Positions 33,746 to 45,229 are shown, counted from the stretch's first letter. The stretch: DNA of 64,000 bases from Megaustenia siamemsis (GCA_032433765.1 JAVIAB010000159.1:57481542-57545541), one strand, 5' to 3'. Program-made: numbers and translations. The notes: generated by a model from the sequence alone, not told the origin.

Positions 33746-34134
33746 AATACAACGTTATGCAAGCTTTATATATTATTATTTATGTTTTATTGCACTGATA
33801 TATTTTATTTTTTTGTATGTAGGTGATTGTATTGTATTGTATTTAACAACTACTCTTACTTGCTCTGTTATCGATGACTTCCCATATTTGCATGTTTGAT
33901 GTAAATGGCCTGGGAGACTAGTCATCGTATTGTTGTGATATATTTCCTCTTGGCTATTTCTTGGCAGTCTACAATCATAATTCTTCTGTTAATTTCTTAT
34001 TGGCTCAGGCCTCTTGAGAGAATAAGTTTGATCCCTTTCTTGCTCTGAGTGTTATCCTAATCTGTTCCAGCTCCTCCTTTGAGGTAGCTGACAACTGGGT
34101 CTATCCCACACCATTTCTGCCGGCAACTGTGTTT
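33746..34134. other. No gene recognised
   Basis: AT-rich, with TATTGTATTGTATT simple sequence near 33825. Confidence 0.4.
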
Positions 34135-34330
34135 GCAAAATGAAAGTCAACATCAACAAAACAAAAGTCATGAATATAATTGCGAAAGAGAAACAGAACT
34201 ATAAATATAGGCGGCAGTAAACTAAAACAAGTAGAGGAATTGTAATACTTAGGAAGCCTAATGACAAACGACAAGTCACACACACCAGGAATAAACTTAA
34301 AATGCAAAGACGCTTCTTAAGTCATTGGAC
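34135..34330 (+). mobile_element. Small LINE RT fragment
   Basis: Readable as KMKVNINKTKVMNIIAKEK, then after a shift KLKQVEEFxYLGSLMTNDKS. This is the linker after the catalytic box in RTE-like RTs (NxxKTK ... VEEFxYLGS). The rest is missing. Confidence 0.7.
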
Positions 34331-34504
34331 AGCTTCACCACTACTGTCGAACAAGTAAATAACGCTACAGGCACAACGGGCACGCGACAATACAATCTTT
34401 ATCCCAACGATATGTTACCAATGCATGTCCTGGACCCTAGATGCAAGAACAATAAATAATAACCTCTTCAGAAATGTGTATTTTAATGAATGACATAGAA
34501 TATC

Positions 34505-34537
<33 letters not shown>

Positions 34538-34937
34538 ACAACATAGGAGAGACAAAGATCGCAAATGATGTCTCCCCTCAATGCTGAAAGGCAAAGAGGA
34601 AGGAAAGAAGAGGAATAAAAATGGTTATACTATTGAAGTGGTGTATCTTCATTAATCTACCCATGTAGTTTAGCTGGCCAGCCAAGAATTGGGTTGCCAG
34701 GTCTCTTTCAATATAAACATTAGCATGGGAAGATCATAAGAAAATGGCATTCCTGATATTTAGCATTGGTCATACTAAAGACAAAAAAAAAGGGGAGGGG
34801 AGCTGGTGTAATTTTGTCTTGAGAAAAAACACAATTGTCTATAAACAAATTCAACTAAGATTAGACATTTGGACTCTCTCGACGGTAAAACCAGAAAGCC
34901 AATAGATTTCATGCTGGTCCAGCAAAGCCCATGTGTT
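34331..34937. other. No gene recognised; (AT)n at 34508-34536
   Basis: Contains an AT microsatellite and AAAAAAAAGGGGAGGGG near 34782. No open frame of note. Confidence 0.45.
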
Positions 34938-35456
34938 GATTGGTTATTGGTTATGGAAGGCCTCGGTATCACAGCAAACGAATTAAAATCCATAATTGCT
35001 CAACCGCCCGTGCCAGTGGAATCATCCGAATTACTAACTCATCTCCCAAACAAAGAAAGGTAACTGTAGTCCCCATCGTAGCAGTCTCAGCACACGCCAA
35101 AAGATATAAGGCGAAACCGCGCAGAAAGTGAACACAGCCAACTGTCCCCTGTCATACGATATCATCATTCATCGTAAACAAGCGGGATATCGAAGCAGGA
35201 TCAAAACGGATGAGACACACAGCTCACGGTGTGCACAGAACACTTAACTCAGTAGCTCCTGCAACAAGCCGGACTTGGAATATGAGGAAACTGCAAGAAG
35301 GAACACTTTTTAGACATAGCCTTCAATGGTTCCTGCCGCCTATCCACCATATACCATGGGAGTTCACGTCCTCCCGAAAATGATGATCGTCATAGCACTT
35401 GATGATGTTAGGCCATCATTGATGACTCCAATTCCAAACATATAGACACACAGTGG
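34938..35456 (+). repeat. Dispersed repeat R600, copy 2 (uninterrupted)
   Basis: Matches 9908-9995 plus 13085-13556 with about 10 percent difference by eye. It looks formerly coding: MEGLGITANELKSIIAQ, VTVVPIVAVSAHAKRYK and LFRHSLQWFLPPIHHIPW can be read in neighbouring frames. I do not recognise the family. Its right end (GACACACAGT) cuts the minus-strand exon at 35457. Confidence 0.88.
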
Positions 35457-36203
35457 TGGTAAGTTATCATTTCCAATCCAACAGAAGCCACATGACCTGT
35501 AGTTAGTAAAACCACAGAGAGAATATGATTTTGTGACCTTCACTGATTCACTCTTAGATGTGAATGTGTAGTTTACACAACAGGAGAAGTTTTCAACTAC
35601 ATTGATCCCATTTAAGGCAATTCTGGGATAGCAATGCAAGTCTCCTTCATAGCAGCAGAATTTGATGTTCTCCGCTCCCTTCTTGTAGCTGCCGCCACAC
35701 GATTCTGATGTCTCATTAACTTGGACATCATTCAAGAACAACGTCAGATTACCATTCCATAGATATGGCTCTGCTGATGAAATGCTTGGTGCAACAGTTG
35801 TATCAATCATACTGGAGGCTCCTGGTCTGTGGTCATTAATATCACAGACGGCACATGATGTTGTTATATTCAGTGTTTCTTTCTGGGGTGTAAATATGTG
35901 GCACACACATGGAGAGTGGTTTGTGGTCACAGTAATCCCATTAAAGGCAATTCTAGGGTAGCATGGCATAGCTGTTTCAGAACAGCACAATCCTGTGATG
36001 TTTTCTGTGTTCGCTATAAAGCTGCTGCTGCTACACAATCCTGACCAATTATAGTTGTGGACATTATTCACTTGCAATGACAAAACTGCTTTGTTTACAT
36101 CATAAACCTCTGGAAGCGAATCATTTATGGGACTAATAGTACAATTTATTCTTCCATCGGGGATATCTTCATTGAGTACCCAAAAAAGGTCTTTGGTTAA
36201 AAA
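35457..36203 (-). CDS. Exon of a cysteine-rich extracellular protein, two tandem modules, truncated
   Basis: Open from after TGA at 36204-36206, with a possible acceptor just after an AG at 36191-36192. It encodes two related modules of about 90-110 residues. Module 1 runs from SLPEVYDVNKAVLSLQV to about DINDHRPG. Module 2 runs from AEPYLWNGNLTLFLNDVQV to YSLCGF. Both contain CC-x6-CYPRIA-x-NGI-x-V, then a Cys pair, FT-x3-E and a closing Cys. Many N-x-S/T sites (NWS, NIT, NHS, NLT, NET, NFS) indicate a secreted or surface ectodomain. No family is recognised. After CGFCWIGNDNLPP the frame runs into the R600 repeat (to 35364), so the 3' end is probably lost. No initiator or signal peptide is visible in this exon. 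Confidence 0.6.
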
Positions 36204-36207
36204 TCAC

Positions 36208-37411
36208 ATATGCTTTTGAGTTAAACACAAAATGAGCCCACTTCATAGATTCAAAATGATCCTTGCCAATGCCATCCATTTGCACAAGGTAGGTCCTTAG
36301 CTACCAAACGTCCGAAACGAAGCCATCGAATTAACGACTTTATCTACAGCGAAGACTAAGCAATGTTTACATTGAACAACACGACATATGTTATTGCAGC
36401 GAGTTGGCAGATTTTTGAAAATGTTTTCAAGGGTTTGAACATAAATGTTCGTTATCCCATGTGTGTCATCATCTAAAGCTCTACCTAACGCAGACTGTGA
36501 CTCAGTTTATGAACTACTAGTGGCAGATTTTCAAATAATAGCTTTATAAAGGTGAACAGAGTGAGGCAAGTCCAGTTTGCTGTGACACAGATGATATAAC
36601 GTCAAAACACAACATTGCAGTGCAGACACAACTTTGATTGCAGTACACGAAGACACAGTCACAAAACGAGGTTGTCCACTCATGAAAGAGATATTCTTAT
36701 CCCGTCAGCTCAGAACGGCACCCAATGAAAAGCGCACGGGAAACATCATTACAGCTTCCGGTGGGACATGTTTTTCTAGGGCAGTCTGTAAAATACTTTA
36801 TATTTACGCGAGGGCCCACCAACTATGGGTTATGGGGTCTCCTTCCAATGGTTTGAAAAGCAATAATTTTGAAGCCCACGGACTGAGGCAGGCGGTCAGA
36901 ATGTAGCAACGTGACGAGTCGATGAAATAGATGGAGACAATTGATATCGAATTGTAATCCACAATATCTTGTTAACTTTATTTAGTCATCTCACAGGTTG
37001 GAGTCGATGTGACTAGACGTGTTGATTATGTTTCCTTTTTTAATTGTGTTTCCTTTCACAACCACTTTCCAGTTAATCCGAGTCTCAAATAAAACTAAAA
37101 TTATGAAGGAATACGGGAATGTTATCAGTGGGGGTGGGATATGCTGTCCGCGTTTTAATTTAAGGCAATTAATAATTGTGTGTTTTTGAAACAGGCTTCT
37201 TGTTTGTGAGATCTATGAACAAAGGCAATAACAGAGCAGGGACACGTCCACAATGATCTAGGCTGAATGGAGTCACAGTCTCACTGCTGACGTCATGGTC
37301 AGGAAAGAACAAAGCTGATGGAGACCTTACTCTATCAAATGGGGAGCAGTGACTTTGTAAACAGACTAACTGATTGGGCCAAACAAAGAGAGATCGAAAA
37401 GGGATGGCAGC
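36208..37411. other. No gene recognised
   Basis: Mixed composition and only short frames. The plus-strand frame at 36634-36906 has no recognisable motif and no convincing splice signals. Confidence 0.4.
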
Positions 37412-37654
37412 TTGGTACCCAACAATGCCATGTTGAGAACTGTTGTATCAGAAGCTGACATATACATCGACAGTGTAGATCCTTGCAGTAACACAAACAT
37501 TAGCTTGGCCAACGATACAGATTGTTACTCTCTTGTGTCTTATCAGTGTCTAAATGGTTATGCTCATGTCAGTACGCACTGGGTGGGCTCCGTGGCAGGG
37601 AAACGAGATTCTGAAAAAGTCAAGGTTGACAAAATAAAAGATGATTCCTTCTAG
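37412..37654 (+). CDS. Possible exon with Cys and N-glycosylation sites (weak)
   Basis: Frame reading DIYIDSVDPCSNTNISLANDTDCYSLVSYQCLNGY, with three cysteines, NIS and NDT sites, then THWVGSVAGKRDSEKVKVDK and a stop. The composition is more protein-like than nearby frames and resembles an extracellular segment. No family is recognised and no clear acceptor or donor bounds it. It could be chance. Confidence 0.25.
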   Translation: MVPNNAMLRTVVSEADIYIDSVDPCSNTNISLANDTDCYSLVSYQCLNGYAHVSTHWVGSVAGKRDSEKVKVDKIKDDSF

Positions 37655-38469
37655 TGTCAGGTCACTCGGTTGTAAGGAAGAATGGACGTTGGCAGCGGCC
37701 TACACGGTCAGAGATAAACTGAGGTTGGACACTTAGAGCTTATGGTGTCTTCCTAAGTAAATTATAAAGTATATCACTCATCGACAGAGATTGACTCCAA
37801 AATATCGATTTTATCTGACAAAGTTAATTCAGCATAGAATGACGATAATTTACCGAGACTGATCTATAAACATTCAGTTGTCTTTTTGAGTCAGTAGCAC
37901 GACCTAAACGAATGGTAACTGTTGAACAAAAATGGTTATTATTAAAGTACATCTGCTCGCATTGCTGAAGCTGACAGTAACTAATGCATCACAAATACGT
38001 TAGGTCTACATTAAAGGTAAAATCGATAACGGTAATGTCTATACGTTTAATTTGTTTTTGATCGATAAGTCGATCAATGGAGATATACCACCAGTGTAAC
38101 AACAACAAACGCTGATAAATGGTCAGCTTAGTTCGTGAAACAATGATTCACTATTGAATACCGTGTACTGAAGTAGAAACGCAGTGACAAACTCATCGTT
38201 GTTTTCTTGATATATTTATGCAACCGTTGCCAAATTTTGATATATATTTAACACTGATGTAGACATGTATATTTATTTAAGAGTTATCTCATCGTTGTAC
38301 ATGCAAACATGCAGATGTATACAAATACGTTCTATTTAATTATAACATTTATTACAATAACACATTACACATTTCTAACGAGCAGGTACTAAACACAGCA
38401 AAACTTCTAGTCAAGCATTGCTGAGACAAGATTTGTATAGGACGAAATCAACGACGCCACGGCAAGAGA
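37655..38469. other. No gene recognised; possible 5' flank of the leader exon
   Basis: AT-rich, with no open frames of note. Its last part precedes the leader exon candidate, but no clear TATA box or initiator was identified. Confidence 0.4.
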
Positions 38470-38515
38470 ATGAATGCAACAACTTTTACAGCTCTGGTTT
38501 GTGTGTCCTCTGTTA
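38470..38515 (+). CDS. Candidate leader (signal peptide) exon, phase 1 donor
   Basis: ATG followed by NATTFTALVCVSSV, a short hydrophobic leader-like peptide, then A|GTAAGTG, a near-consensus splice donor at 38516. The codon is split after its first base (phase 1), matching the phase of the exons at 52929, 63070 and 63211. Nothing downstream of the donor stays open. The call rests on leader character, donor and phase only. The next candidate exon is about 14 kb away, across repeats. Confidence 0.35.
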
Positions 38516-38559
38516 GTAAGTGTTCATGTCATGTTCTCAACTGTTTTTTGTTTTCTGTT

Positions 38560-38880
38560 TGTAAATTTATAGTTTTCTGAGCTAATTATTGCTGGTTAAT
38601 TTACATACAGTTTTCACAGCTGATTATTGCTGGTTAATTTACATACAGTTTTCTGAGCTGATTATTGCTAGTTAATTTACATACAGTTTTCAGAGCTGAT
38701 TATTGCTAGTTAATTTACATACATTTTTATGAGCTGATTATTGCTAGTTAATTTACATATAGTTTTCAGAGCTGATTTCTGCTGGTTATTTTACAGCTTT
38801 CAAAGCTGATTTCTGCTGGTTATTTTACAGTTTTTTGAGCTGATTTCTGCTGGTTATTTTACAGTTTTCTGAGATAATAA
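38560..38880 (+). repeat. 38-bp tandem repeat, about 8 units
   Basis: The unit contains AGCTGATTATTGCTGGTTAA and TTTACATACAGTTTTCTG. The last units are shortened (TTTCTGCTGGTTATTTTACAG). It lies just after the leader exon donor. Confidence 0.9.
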
Positions 38881-39174
38881 TTGCACAGTTTGTGACGCAG
38901 AAGAAAATAATTAATATTCTGGAAAATGTCATATTTATATTATAGATATGTTAGTAGAATAATGTTTATGAGATTAACTGTTTTACAATTTGACAAATGT
39001 AATCCATTCTGATGTAAAATAATCATATTGTAACCACACGTGCTGTAAACATTTAAATTGTAGCGTCGTTTATGATCATTATAACGTAGCGCAATTATGT
39101 TCAGAACTGAGAAAATGTACCAAGATTACTAAAATATCATCAACAAACACATGTGATACGTAAAGTCTGTAGAC

Positions 39175-39535
39175 ACGTTGTGTTGAGTCTTGGATGGAAT
39201 CAATGTCTTTCCAAATGCTCGGTCTGTATTTATTATTCCAAGACTGCCTTTAGTCTCATACACAATTCATATCCAATAGTTTCCTATTTTCTGTTGTGTG
39301 GAGTCTTGGATGGAGTCAATGTCTTTCCAAATGCTCGGTCTGTATTTATTATTCCAAGATTGCCCTTAGTCTCATACACAATTCATATCCAATAGTTTCC
39401 TATTTTATGTTGTGTGGAGTCTTGGATGGAATCAATGTCTTTCCAAATGCTCGGTCTGTATTTATTATTCCAAGATTGCCCTTAGTCTCATACACAATTC
39501 ATATCCAATAGTTTCCTATTTTATGTTGTGTTACA
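39175..39535 (+). repeat. 116-bp tandem repeat, 3 units
   Basis: TGTGTGGAGTCTTGGATGGA at 39296 and 39412 (period 116), with a first, slightly different unit at about 39180. Open frames across it are repeat translations. Confidence 0.95.
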
Positions 39536-39538
39536 GGA

Positions 39539-39875
39539 CACATTATTGGGTGCCGTCTCCGAAGGTTGGCTTCCATGAAGTTTCATTTAACTTTGTTTCT
39601 GCCTCATCTACCTACTAATGTCTCCTCCCAGATGGCCGTTTAGTGGTATATTACCGTCTCTTTACATGAACCAAATGTGTCAGTTATTGTGGTCATATTT
39701 TGTGTTAAATAGTTTTTTTTTCCATTTTAAAATTATTCAACACTTCAGATTTGTCTTCCTTTCTTTCCACGCAATTCTCCATTTCATCATTAAAACACGC
39801 TTCATGGGTTTCATTTTCCCGCTCTTGATACATTTGTTATATCCATGTTTCTCCACCATACAGGAATGTTGAGTA
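39539..39875 (-). mobile_element. LINE-C 3' fragment, copy 3
   Basis: CATTATTGGGTGCCGTCTCC, GAAGGTTGGCTTCCATGAAG, and TGTTTCTCCACCATACAGGA match the 3' part of LINE-C in reverse orientation, with an internal deletion relative to 33109. Heavily decayed. Confidence 0.75.
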
Positions 39876-40344
39876 GGTATGGTTTTTTTACTATTAATAT
39901 TAGGGCTCTATTGCTATTTACTTCCATGCGAGTATTTGTTCATGTTGTTAACATTTGCTTGTTGTCACTCTGGTGTTTATTTCTCTCTGCCCAATTACCA
40001 GCCGGTCGACACAATAGCGATTAGAACAGAAAAGCAATGAATATAAAGTCAAATGTGTTATTTGAATCATTCAACCAAGGCCAAAGAAAGCAATCATAGA
40101 GATTAAACAGAAAGAAACGTGATGCATGAATGAAAACTTGTTTTAAATTTTGGTTTGTGAAAAAAAATAAAACCATGGAAGCCCAATAATAAATTTAAAG
40201 TAATTATATTTTTTTAAAAAAAAAGCAAATGCCATTCAAAGTAGTGATATTTGAAGATAAAAACGATTATCAAAACAAATCTAGCAACTTCTATAATAAA
40301 AGGTTAACGAAATCAAATGAACATTCTCTCCAGATGAAATGTGT
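39876..40344. other. No gene recognised
   Basis: A-rich sequence without internal repetition. Confidence 0.4.
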
Positions 40345-40953
40345 GTGTGTATGGCTGTGTTAGTCATATCTCATATCTTGGCGTGTGTCTGTGTTAGTCA
40401 TATCTCATATCTTGGTGTGTGTCTGTATTAGTCATGCCACATATCTTGGTGTGTGTCTGTGTTAGTCATATCTCATATCTTGGTGTGTGTCTGTGTTAGT
40501 CATATCTCATATCTTGGTGTGTGGCTGTGTTAGTCATATCTCATATCTTGGTGTGTGGCTGTGTTAGTCATGCCTCATATCTTGGCGTGTGTCTGTGTTA
40601 GTCATATCTCATATCTTGGTGTGTGTCTGTATTAGTCATGCCTCATATCTTGGTGTGTGTCTGTGTTAGTCATATCTCATATCTTGGTGTGTTTCTGTAT
40701 TAGTCATGCCTCATATCTTGGTGTGTGTCTGTGTTAGTCATATCTCATATCTTGGTTTGTGTGTGTGTCTGTGTCTGTGTTAGTCATATCTTATTTCTTT
40801 GTGTGTGTGTGTGTGTGTGTCTGTGTTATTCATATCTCATATCTGTGTGTGTGTCCGTGTTAGTCATATATCATATCTTGGTGTGTGTCAGTGTAAGTCA
40901 TGACTCATATCGTTGTGTGCATGTCAGCATTAGTCACATCTCATATCTTTGTG

Positions 40954-40988
<35 letters not shown>

Positions 40989-41000
40989 TAGTCACCTCTA
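40345..41000 (+). repeat. About 34-bp tandem repeat grading into (TG)n
   Basis: The unit is GTGTGTCTGTGTTAGTCATA then TCTCATATCTTG, about 17 copies. From 40750 TG runs expand inside units, ending in a long TG microsatellite at 40950-40990. Confidence 0.92.
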
Positions 41001-41287
41001 GTGACTTGGGCAGATGGTGCTCGTAAACCTGGGAGGGCCTATCATCTAAGGGCAGAATCCCCCTACAGAAAAGACAATCTGCTGCCTTGCAGGAAGATCG
41101 AGGACAATCAAAAGCTAAGGAAAGCAAACCTGAATAAAATGCTGGCTGAAATCGGGTGCACTAGGCCACTGATGAAGAACACACTGCAACGTTTTAACAG
41201 GCATTCAATCAGAGTGGATCTAACAGACTCTAATTATGATCTTCTGTCTGTGGTGTCGATCAATTTACTTAAACTGACAGTTGTCTT
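41001..41287. other. Unassigned segment before LINE-E-type tail
   Basis: Has a 97-codon frame (DGARKPGRAYHLRAESPYRK...) with no recognised motif. It may belong to the element whose tail follows. Confidence 0.3.
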
Positions 41288-41361
41288 CATGTGAGAGTCT
41301 GGAATCCTACTCTGATTGAGTCTTGATCGCAGAGTGTGTGTGTGTGTGTGTCTGTGTGTGT

Positions 41362-41410
<49 letters not shown>
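41288..41410 (+). mobile_element. LINE-E-type 3' end with TG/AG microsatellite tail
   Basis: TGAGAGTCTGGAATCCTACT and CTGATTGAGTCTTGATCGCAGAG match the reverse complement of 18700-18755 (the 3' end of LINE-E), followed by (TG)n(AG)n. Confidence 0.75.
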
Positions 41411-41412
<2 letters not shown>

Positions 41413-41469
41413 AATAGCGAAATAAAAAAAAACCTAAATAAAAATCAAAACACTACAACATGCTTTTCG

Positions 41470-42560
41470 TTCAAAGCATTCCCTTAGTTACCCCATATTT
41501 TTTACAACATACTATCATTTAAATCATTATGTTACTGACTCCATACACAACAACATATTTTAATTGATATCATTGTATTAGGACCTAAATAGACTACAAC
41601 ACACTTTCGTTCATCTCATATTATTATTGACCCCATACACTACAACATACTTTCATTTCAATCATTCTATTAGTGCCTGCATACACTGCAACGTATTTTA
41701 ATTTATATCATTGTATTAGGACCTAAATACACTACAACACACTTTCGTTCATTTCATATTATTATTGACCCCATACACTACAACATACTTTCATTTCAAT
41801 CATTCTATTAGTGCCCGCATACACTGCAACGTATTTTAATTTATATCTTTGTATTAGTGACCTAATTACATTACAACATAATTTTATGCATATCATTGTA
41901 TTAGAGACTCCATACACTACAACATATTTTCATTCATAACATTCTCTTAGTAGTCGCATACTACTTCTTACTTTCATCCATATCATTGTAGTAGTGACCT
42001 CAAACACTACAACATACTTTCATCAACATGGTTTCTGTGTGACCCTCATACCCTACAACATACTCTCATCAACATGTTTTCTTCGTGACCCTCATACCCT
42101 ACAACATACTCTCATCTACATGTTTTCTTCGTGACCATCATACCCTACAACATACTTTCATCAACAAGTTATCTTCGTGACCCTTATACTCTACAACATA
42201 CTTTCATCAACATGTTTTATTGTGACCTACATACTCTACAACATACTTTCATCAACATGTTTTATTGTGACCTACATACTCTACAACATACTTTCATCAA
42301 CATGTTTTATTGTGACCTACATACTCTACAACATACTTTCATCAACATGTTTTATTGTGACCTACATACTCTACAACATACTTTCATCAACATGTTATCT
42401 TTGTGACCTGCATACCCTACAACATACTTTCTTCACCATGTTTTCTTCGTGACCCTCATACCCTACAACATACTTTCTTCACCATGTTTTCTTAGTGACC
42501 CTCATACCCTACAACATACTTTCTTCACCATGTTTTTTTTCGTGACCCTCATACAACATT
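41470..42560 (+). repeat. 45-bp tandem repeat, about 22 units, old to young gradient
   Basis: Units of the type CATACTCTACAACATACTTT then CATCAACATGTTTTATTGTGACCTA. Those at 42190-42390 are almost identical (period 45), while those at 41470-41980 are strongly diverged. Confidence 0.9.
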
Positions 42561-42570
42561 CTATCAACAC

Positions 42571-43269
42571 AATTTTTCTCTTAATGATACACAAAACTAC
42601 AGCAACTGTCAAATTAATTGAAAGTGCACTTATTTCATGAGTGATACATAATTGGTTGACCGTTCTCCTATTATGGCCCGATTCCTCAGTTTAAGTTATC
42701 AATAGTTGATCTCTAGACATGTGACATCTTAGAGGAAAGTCATCGACTGGTGAACGCCTCTATTCTCTTCTAAAAACCGACGATTTTCCACGTCGATTTC
42801 TTGCTGCGTCATATTCTTCATCATGTGTACAACTGTACCATCAAGTCATCATCAGAATTGCCTCATTGACACCATTATCATTTCAGCTACAATGTTTTCA
42901 GTACCTTTCCTTCAACTCTCACACATCTTTGTTCACACTTTATTTTCTAACTCATTAATATTTTCATCGCTCACATTTTCGTTAATTTGTCCAACATTTA
43001 ACGATCCAAAATTATGTTTCTTTCGTTATGTATGTTAACATTCTAATCCAAAGTAATCGATGAAGATGCAAATGTCGACTGTACTGATGTGATTTCCTGC
43101 TTGCTAAAGACCGTTACCGATCTTAAGTACATATCTAGTGTATCAAGGAACATGCATTATCCAGATACCTTGTGTCAGTGAGTATATAGAGAGAACAGGA
43201 ATATGTAGTTTCCAATCTGTTGCACACTATTTTAACGATGTTGGGGAGAGCAATAAAAAAGTAACACAG
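42571..43269. other. No gene recognised
   Basis: A GTGTCAGTGAGTATA sequence at 43175 resembles a splice donor, but no exon can be built on it. Confidence 0.4.
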
Positions 43270-43728
43270 AACACCAAGAAAAAAAGAGTTCTTAAATGTT
43301 ATGTATAGCCAGTCTTAACATATGGATGTGAATCATGGACAATAGGACAACAAACACGAAAATCACTGGAGTCTGTTGAAATGTGGTTTTACAGAAGAAT
43401 TTTGAGAATACCATGAACAGCTAAGAAGAGTAATGAAATGTTCTAAGAGAGACCAAAGCAAAAAGAGAGCTAATTTCCAATATTAGGAAGAAACAATCAT
43501 CAAATTTTGGCCATGTAATGAAAAGAAAACAGCTGGAATAAATTGTAACAACTGGGAAAATTGAGGGACGAAGAGATAGAGGAAAGCAAAGAAAAAAGAT
43601 ACCAGTCAGCTTAAGAGAATGGCTTGGCAGAAGGTCAGCAACAGAAATGATATATGACTGTCGTGATTGAAAGTTGTGGAGAGACATGATCACCTACGCC
43701 ACCAGGCCCGGTACTTGATGATGATGAT
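43270..43728 (+). mobile_element. LINE-D 3' fragment, copy 3
   Basis: Closest relative of copy 1: GAGTTCTTAAATGTTATGTA, CTGGAGTCTGTTGAAATGTGG, GGAGAGACATGATCACCTACG and CCCGGTACTTGATGATGATG. Stops interrupt the RT C-terminal frame. Confidence 0.88.
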
Positions 43729-44001
43729 AGAACACAAATAATCTTATCCTGTCAAAGATTTCGACATAGTTCTTATCTGTGAGTGATGGCTTGGTGTTAT
43801 ATCCGTATACTACATACATTACTGGGAACGTCACTAATAATGCAATCACGTTATCTTAATATAACGGCTTTTGCTTTGACGAGAATTTGAAACATAAACA
43901 ATTTATTAAAAGTAAATCTCTAACGTAACATATATTCTGTCAGCACGAACAGATCCTTGTGAAATGAACTTCCATTAATACCACATACCAACAGTTACAA
44001 C
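43729..44001. other. No gene recognised
   Basis: Nothing seen apart from AT-rich unique sequence. Confidence 0.4.
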
Positions 44002-44099
44002 ATGATCTTTGTAAACAAAGCAGACGAGAAAGTGGCCAGGAAAATTAGATGTCAATTGATAGCGTTTGGGGTGAGCAGAAGAGAAACAATTAGAGATAC

Positions 44100-44610
44100 G
44101 AGGCAAAGCAGACCCGAACTACATACCGAACAAGCAGACCCGAACTACATACAGAACAAGCAGACCCGAACTACATACAGAACAAGCAGACCCGAACTGC
44201 ATACAGAACAAGCAGACACGAACTACATACAGAACAAGCAGACCCGAACTACATACAGAACAAGCAGACCCGAACTACATACAGAACAAGCAGACCCGAA
44301 CTACATACCGAACAAGCAGACCCGAACTACATACAGAACAAGCAGACCCGAACTATATACAGAACAAGCAGACCCGAACTACATACAGAACAAGCAGACC
44401 CGAACTACATACCGAGCAAGCAGACCCGAACTACATACAGAACAAGCAGACCCGAACTACATACAGAACAAGCAGACCCGAACTACATACAGAACAAGCA
44501 GACCCGAACTACATACAGAACAAGCAGACCCGAACTACATACAGAACAAGCAGACCCGAACTACATACAGAAAAAGCAGACCCGAACTACATACAGAAAA
44601 AGCAGATGGT
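44100..44610 (+). repeat. 26-bp tandem repeat, about 19 units, open in all forward frames
   Basis: The unit is GCAGACCCGAACTACATACA then GAACAA. Few variants occur (TGCATAC, ACCGAA, AAAAAG). Because 26 is not a multiple of 3 and the unit lacks stops in all rotations, an ATG frame runs 44002-44631 (209 codons) and gives a 26-residue peptide repeat starting QADPNYIQNKQTRTTYR. No other coding evidence. Confidence 0.95.
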
Positions 44611-44767
44611 GCAGAACAGGGTACACAGTGAGATGACACCATCAAGGACACTCTTCATGTTTGACAGTTCATGTGGAATAGGAACAAATAAAGTAGAAGA
44701 CACAATACACCACAATACAAGGTTTATACAGCTTTTTAAGTGAGTGATTCTCTATCATAATTTGGAG

Positions 44768-45035
44768 CATCAGTGGCTGAGTAGTGTGTGAGCTCGCTTC
44801 CTAACCAGAAGTGTGCGGGTTCAATCCCCAGCGGGAATGGATTATTTTTTCGGACTGACAAGTCTCCCAGGTTCGCCCAGTCTCTAAAAATGATATTTTT
44901 CTGTGAAGTAAAGGCGGTCTAACGTGATACCGAACTTATCACCCCAAAATATGCCGTGGTCAGAGTAACAGATGATGACTGACATCGTATCCCCATACAC
45001 AAGTAGCAAGGCAATGAGAGAACCTTTACTTTATC
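44768..45035 (+). mobile_element. tRNA-derived SINE
   Basis: Has an A-box-like TGGCTGAGTAGTG (44774-44786) and a B box GGTTCAATCCC (44818-44828) spaced as in a tRNA gene, so it can carry an internal RNA polymerase III promoter. The flanking stem would not make a functional tRNA. The body continues with GTGAAGTAAAGGCGG, ACCCCAAAAT and ACCTTTACTTTAT, which recur in the fragment at 32145. Confidence 0.75.
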
Positions 45036-45229
45036 ATATTGTCTGTTTTGTAATTAAGATGCTGATTCTAGATACTTGGCGAAGAGAATGTGTCTACAAT
45101 TAACGTATAACAGGAACAACAACTCAAAGTACACTTGGGATAGTGCAAGGTCGGCGCCACTGTGGGTTTATCATTTTAAATAAAACCCTCTTCTCTGAAA
45201 ATATAATTATATATCTCTTATCTCACATC

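Noticed and set aside
41001..41294. 97-codon gene
   Set aside because: No motif, and it lies between a TG array and a LINE-E-type tail, so it is more likely transposon sequence.
42131..42640. Small membrane-like proteins
   Set aside because: Translations of the 45-bp array.
43140..43185. Exon ending at GTGTCAGTGAGTATA
   Set aside because: Donor-like but no open frame or acceptor of matching phase.
44774..44840. Functional tRNA gene
   Set aside because: A and B boxes are present but the acceptor and anticodon stems do not pair well, and the unit continues into a SINE body.
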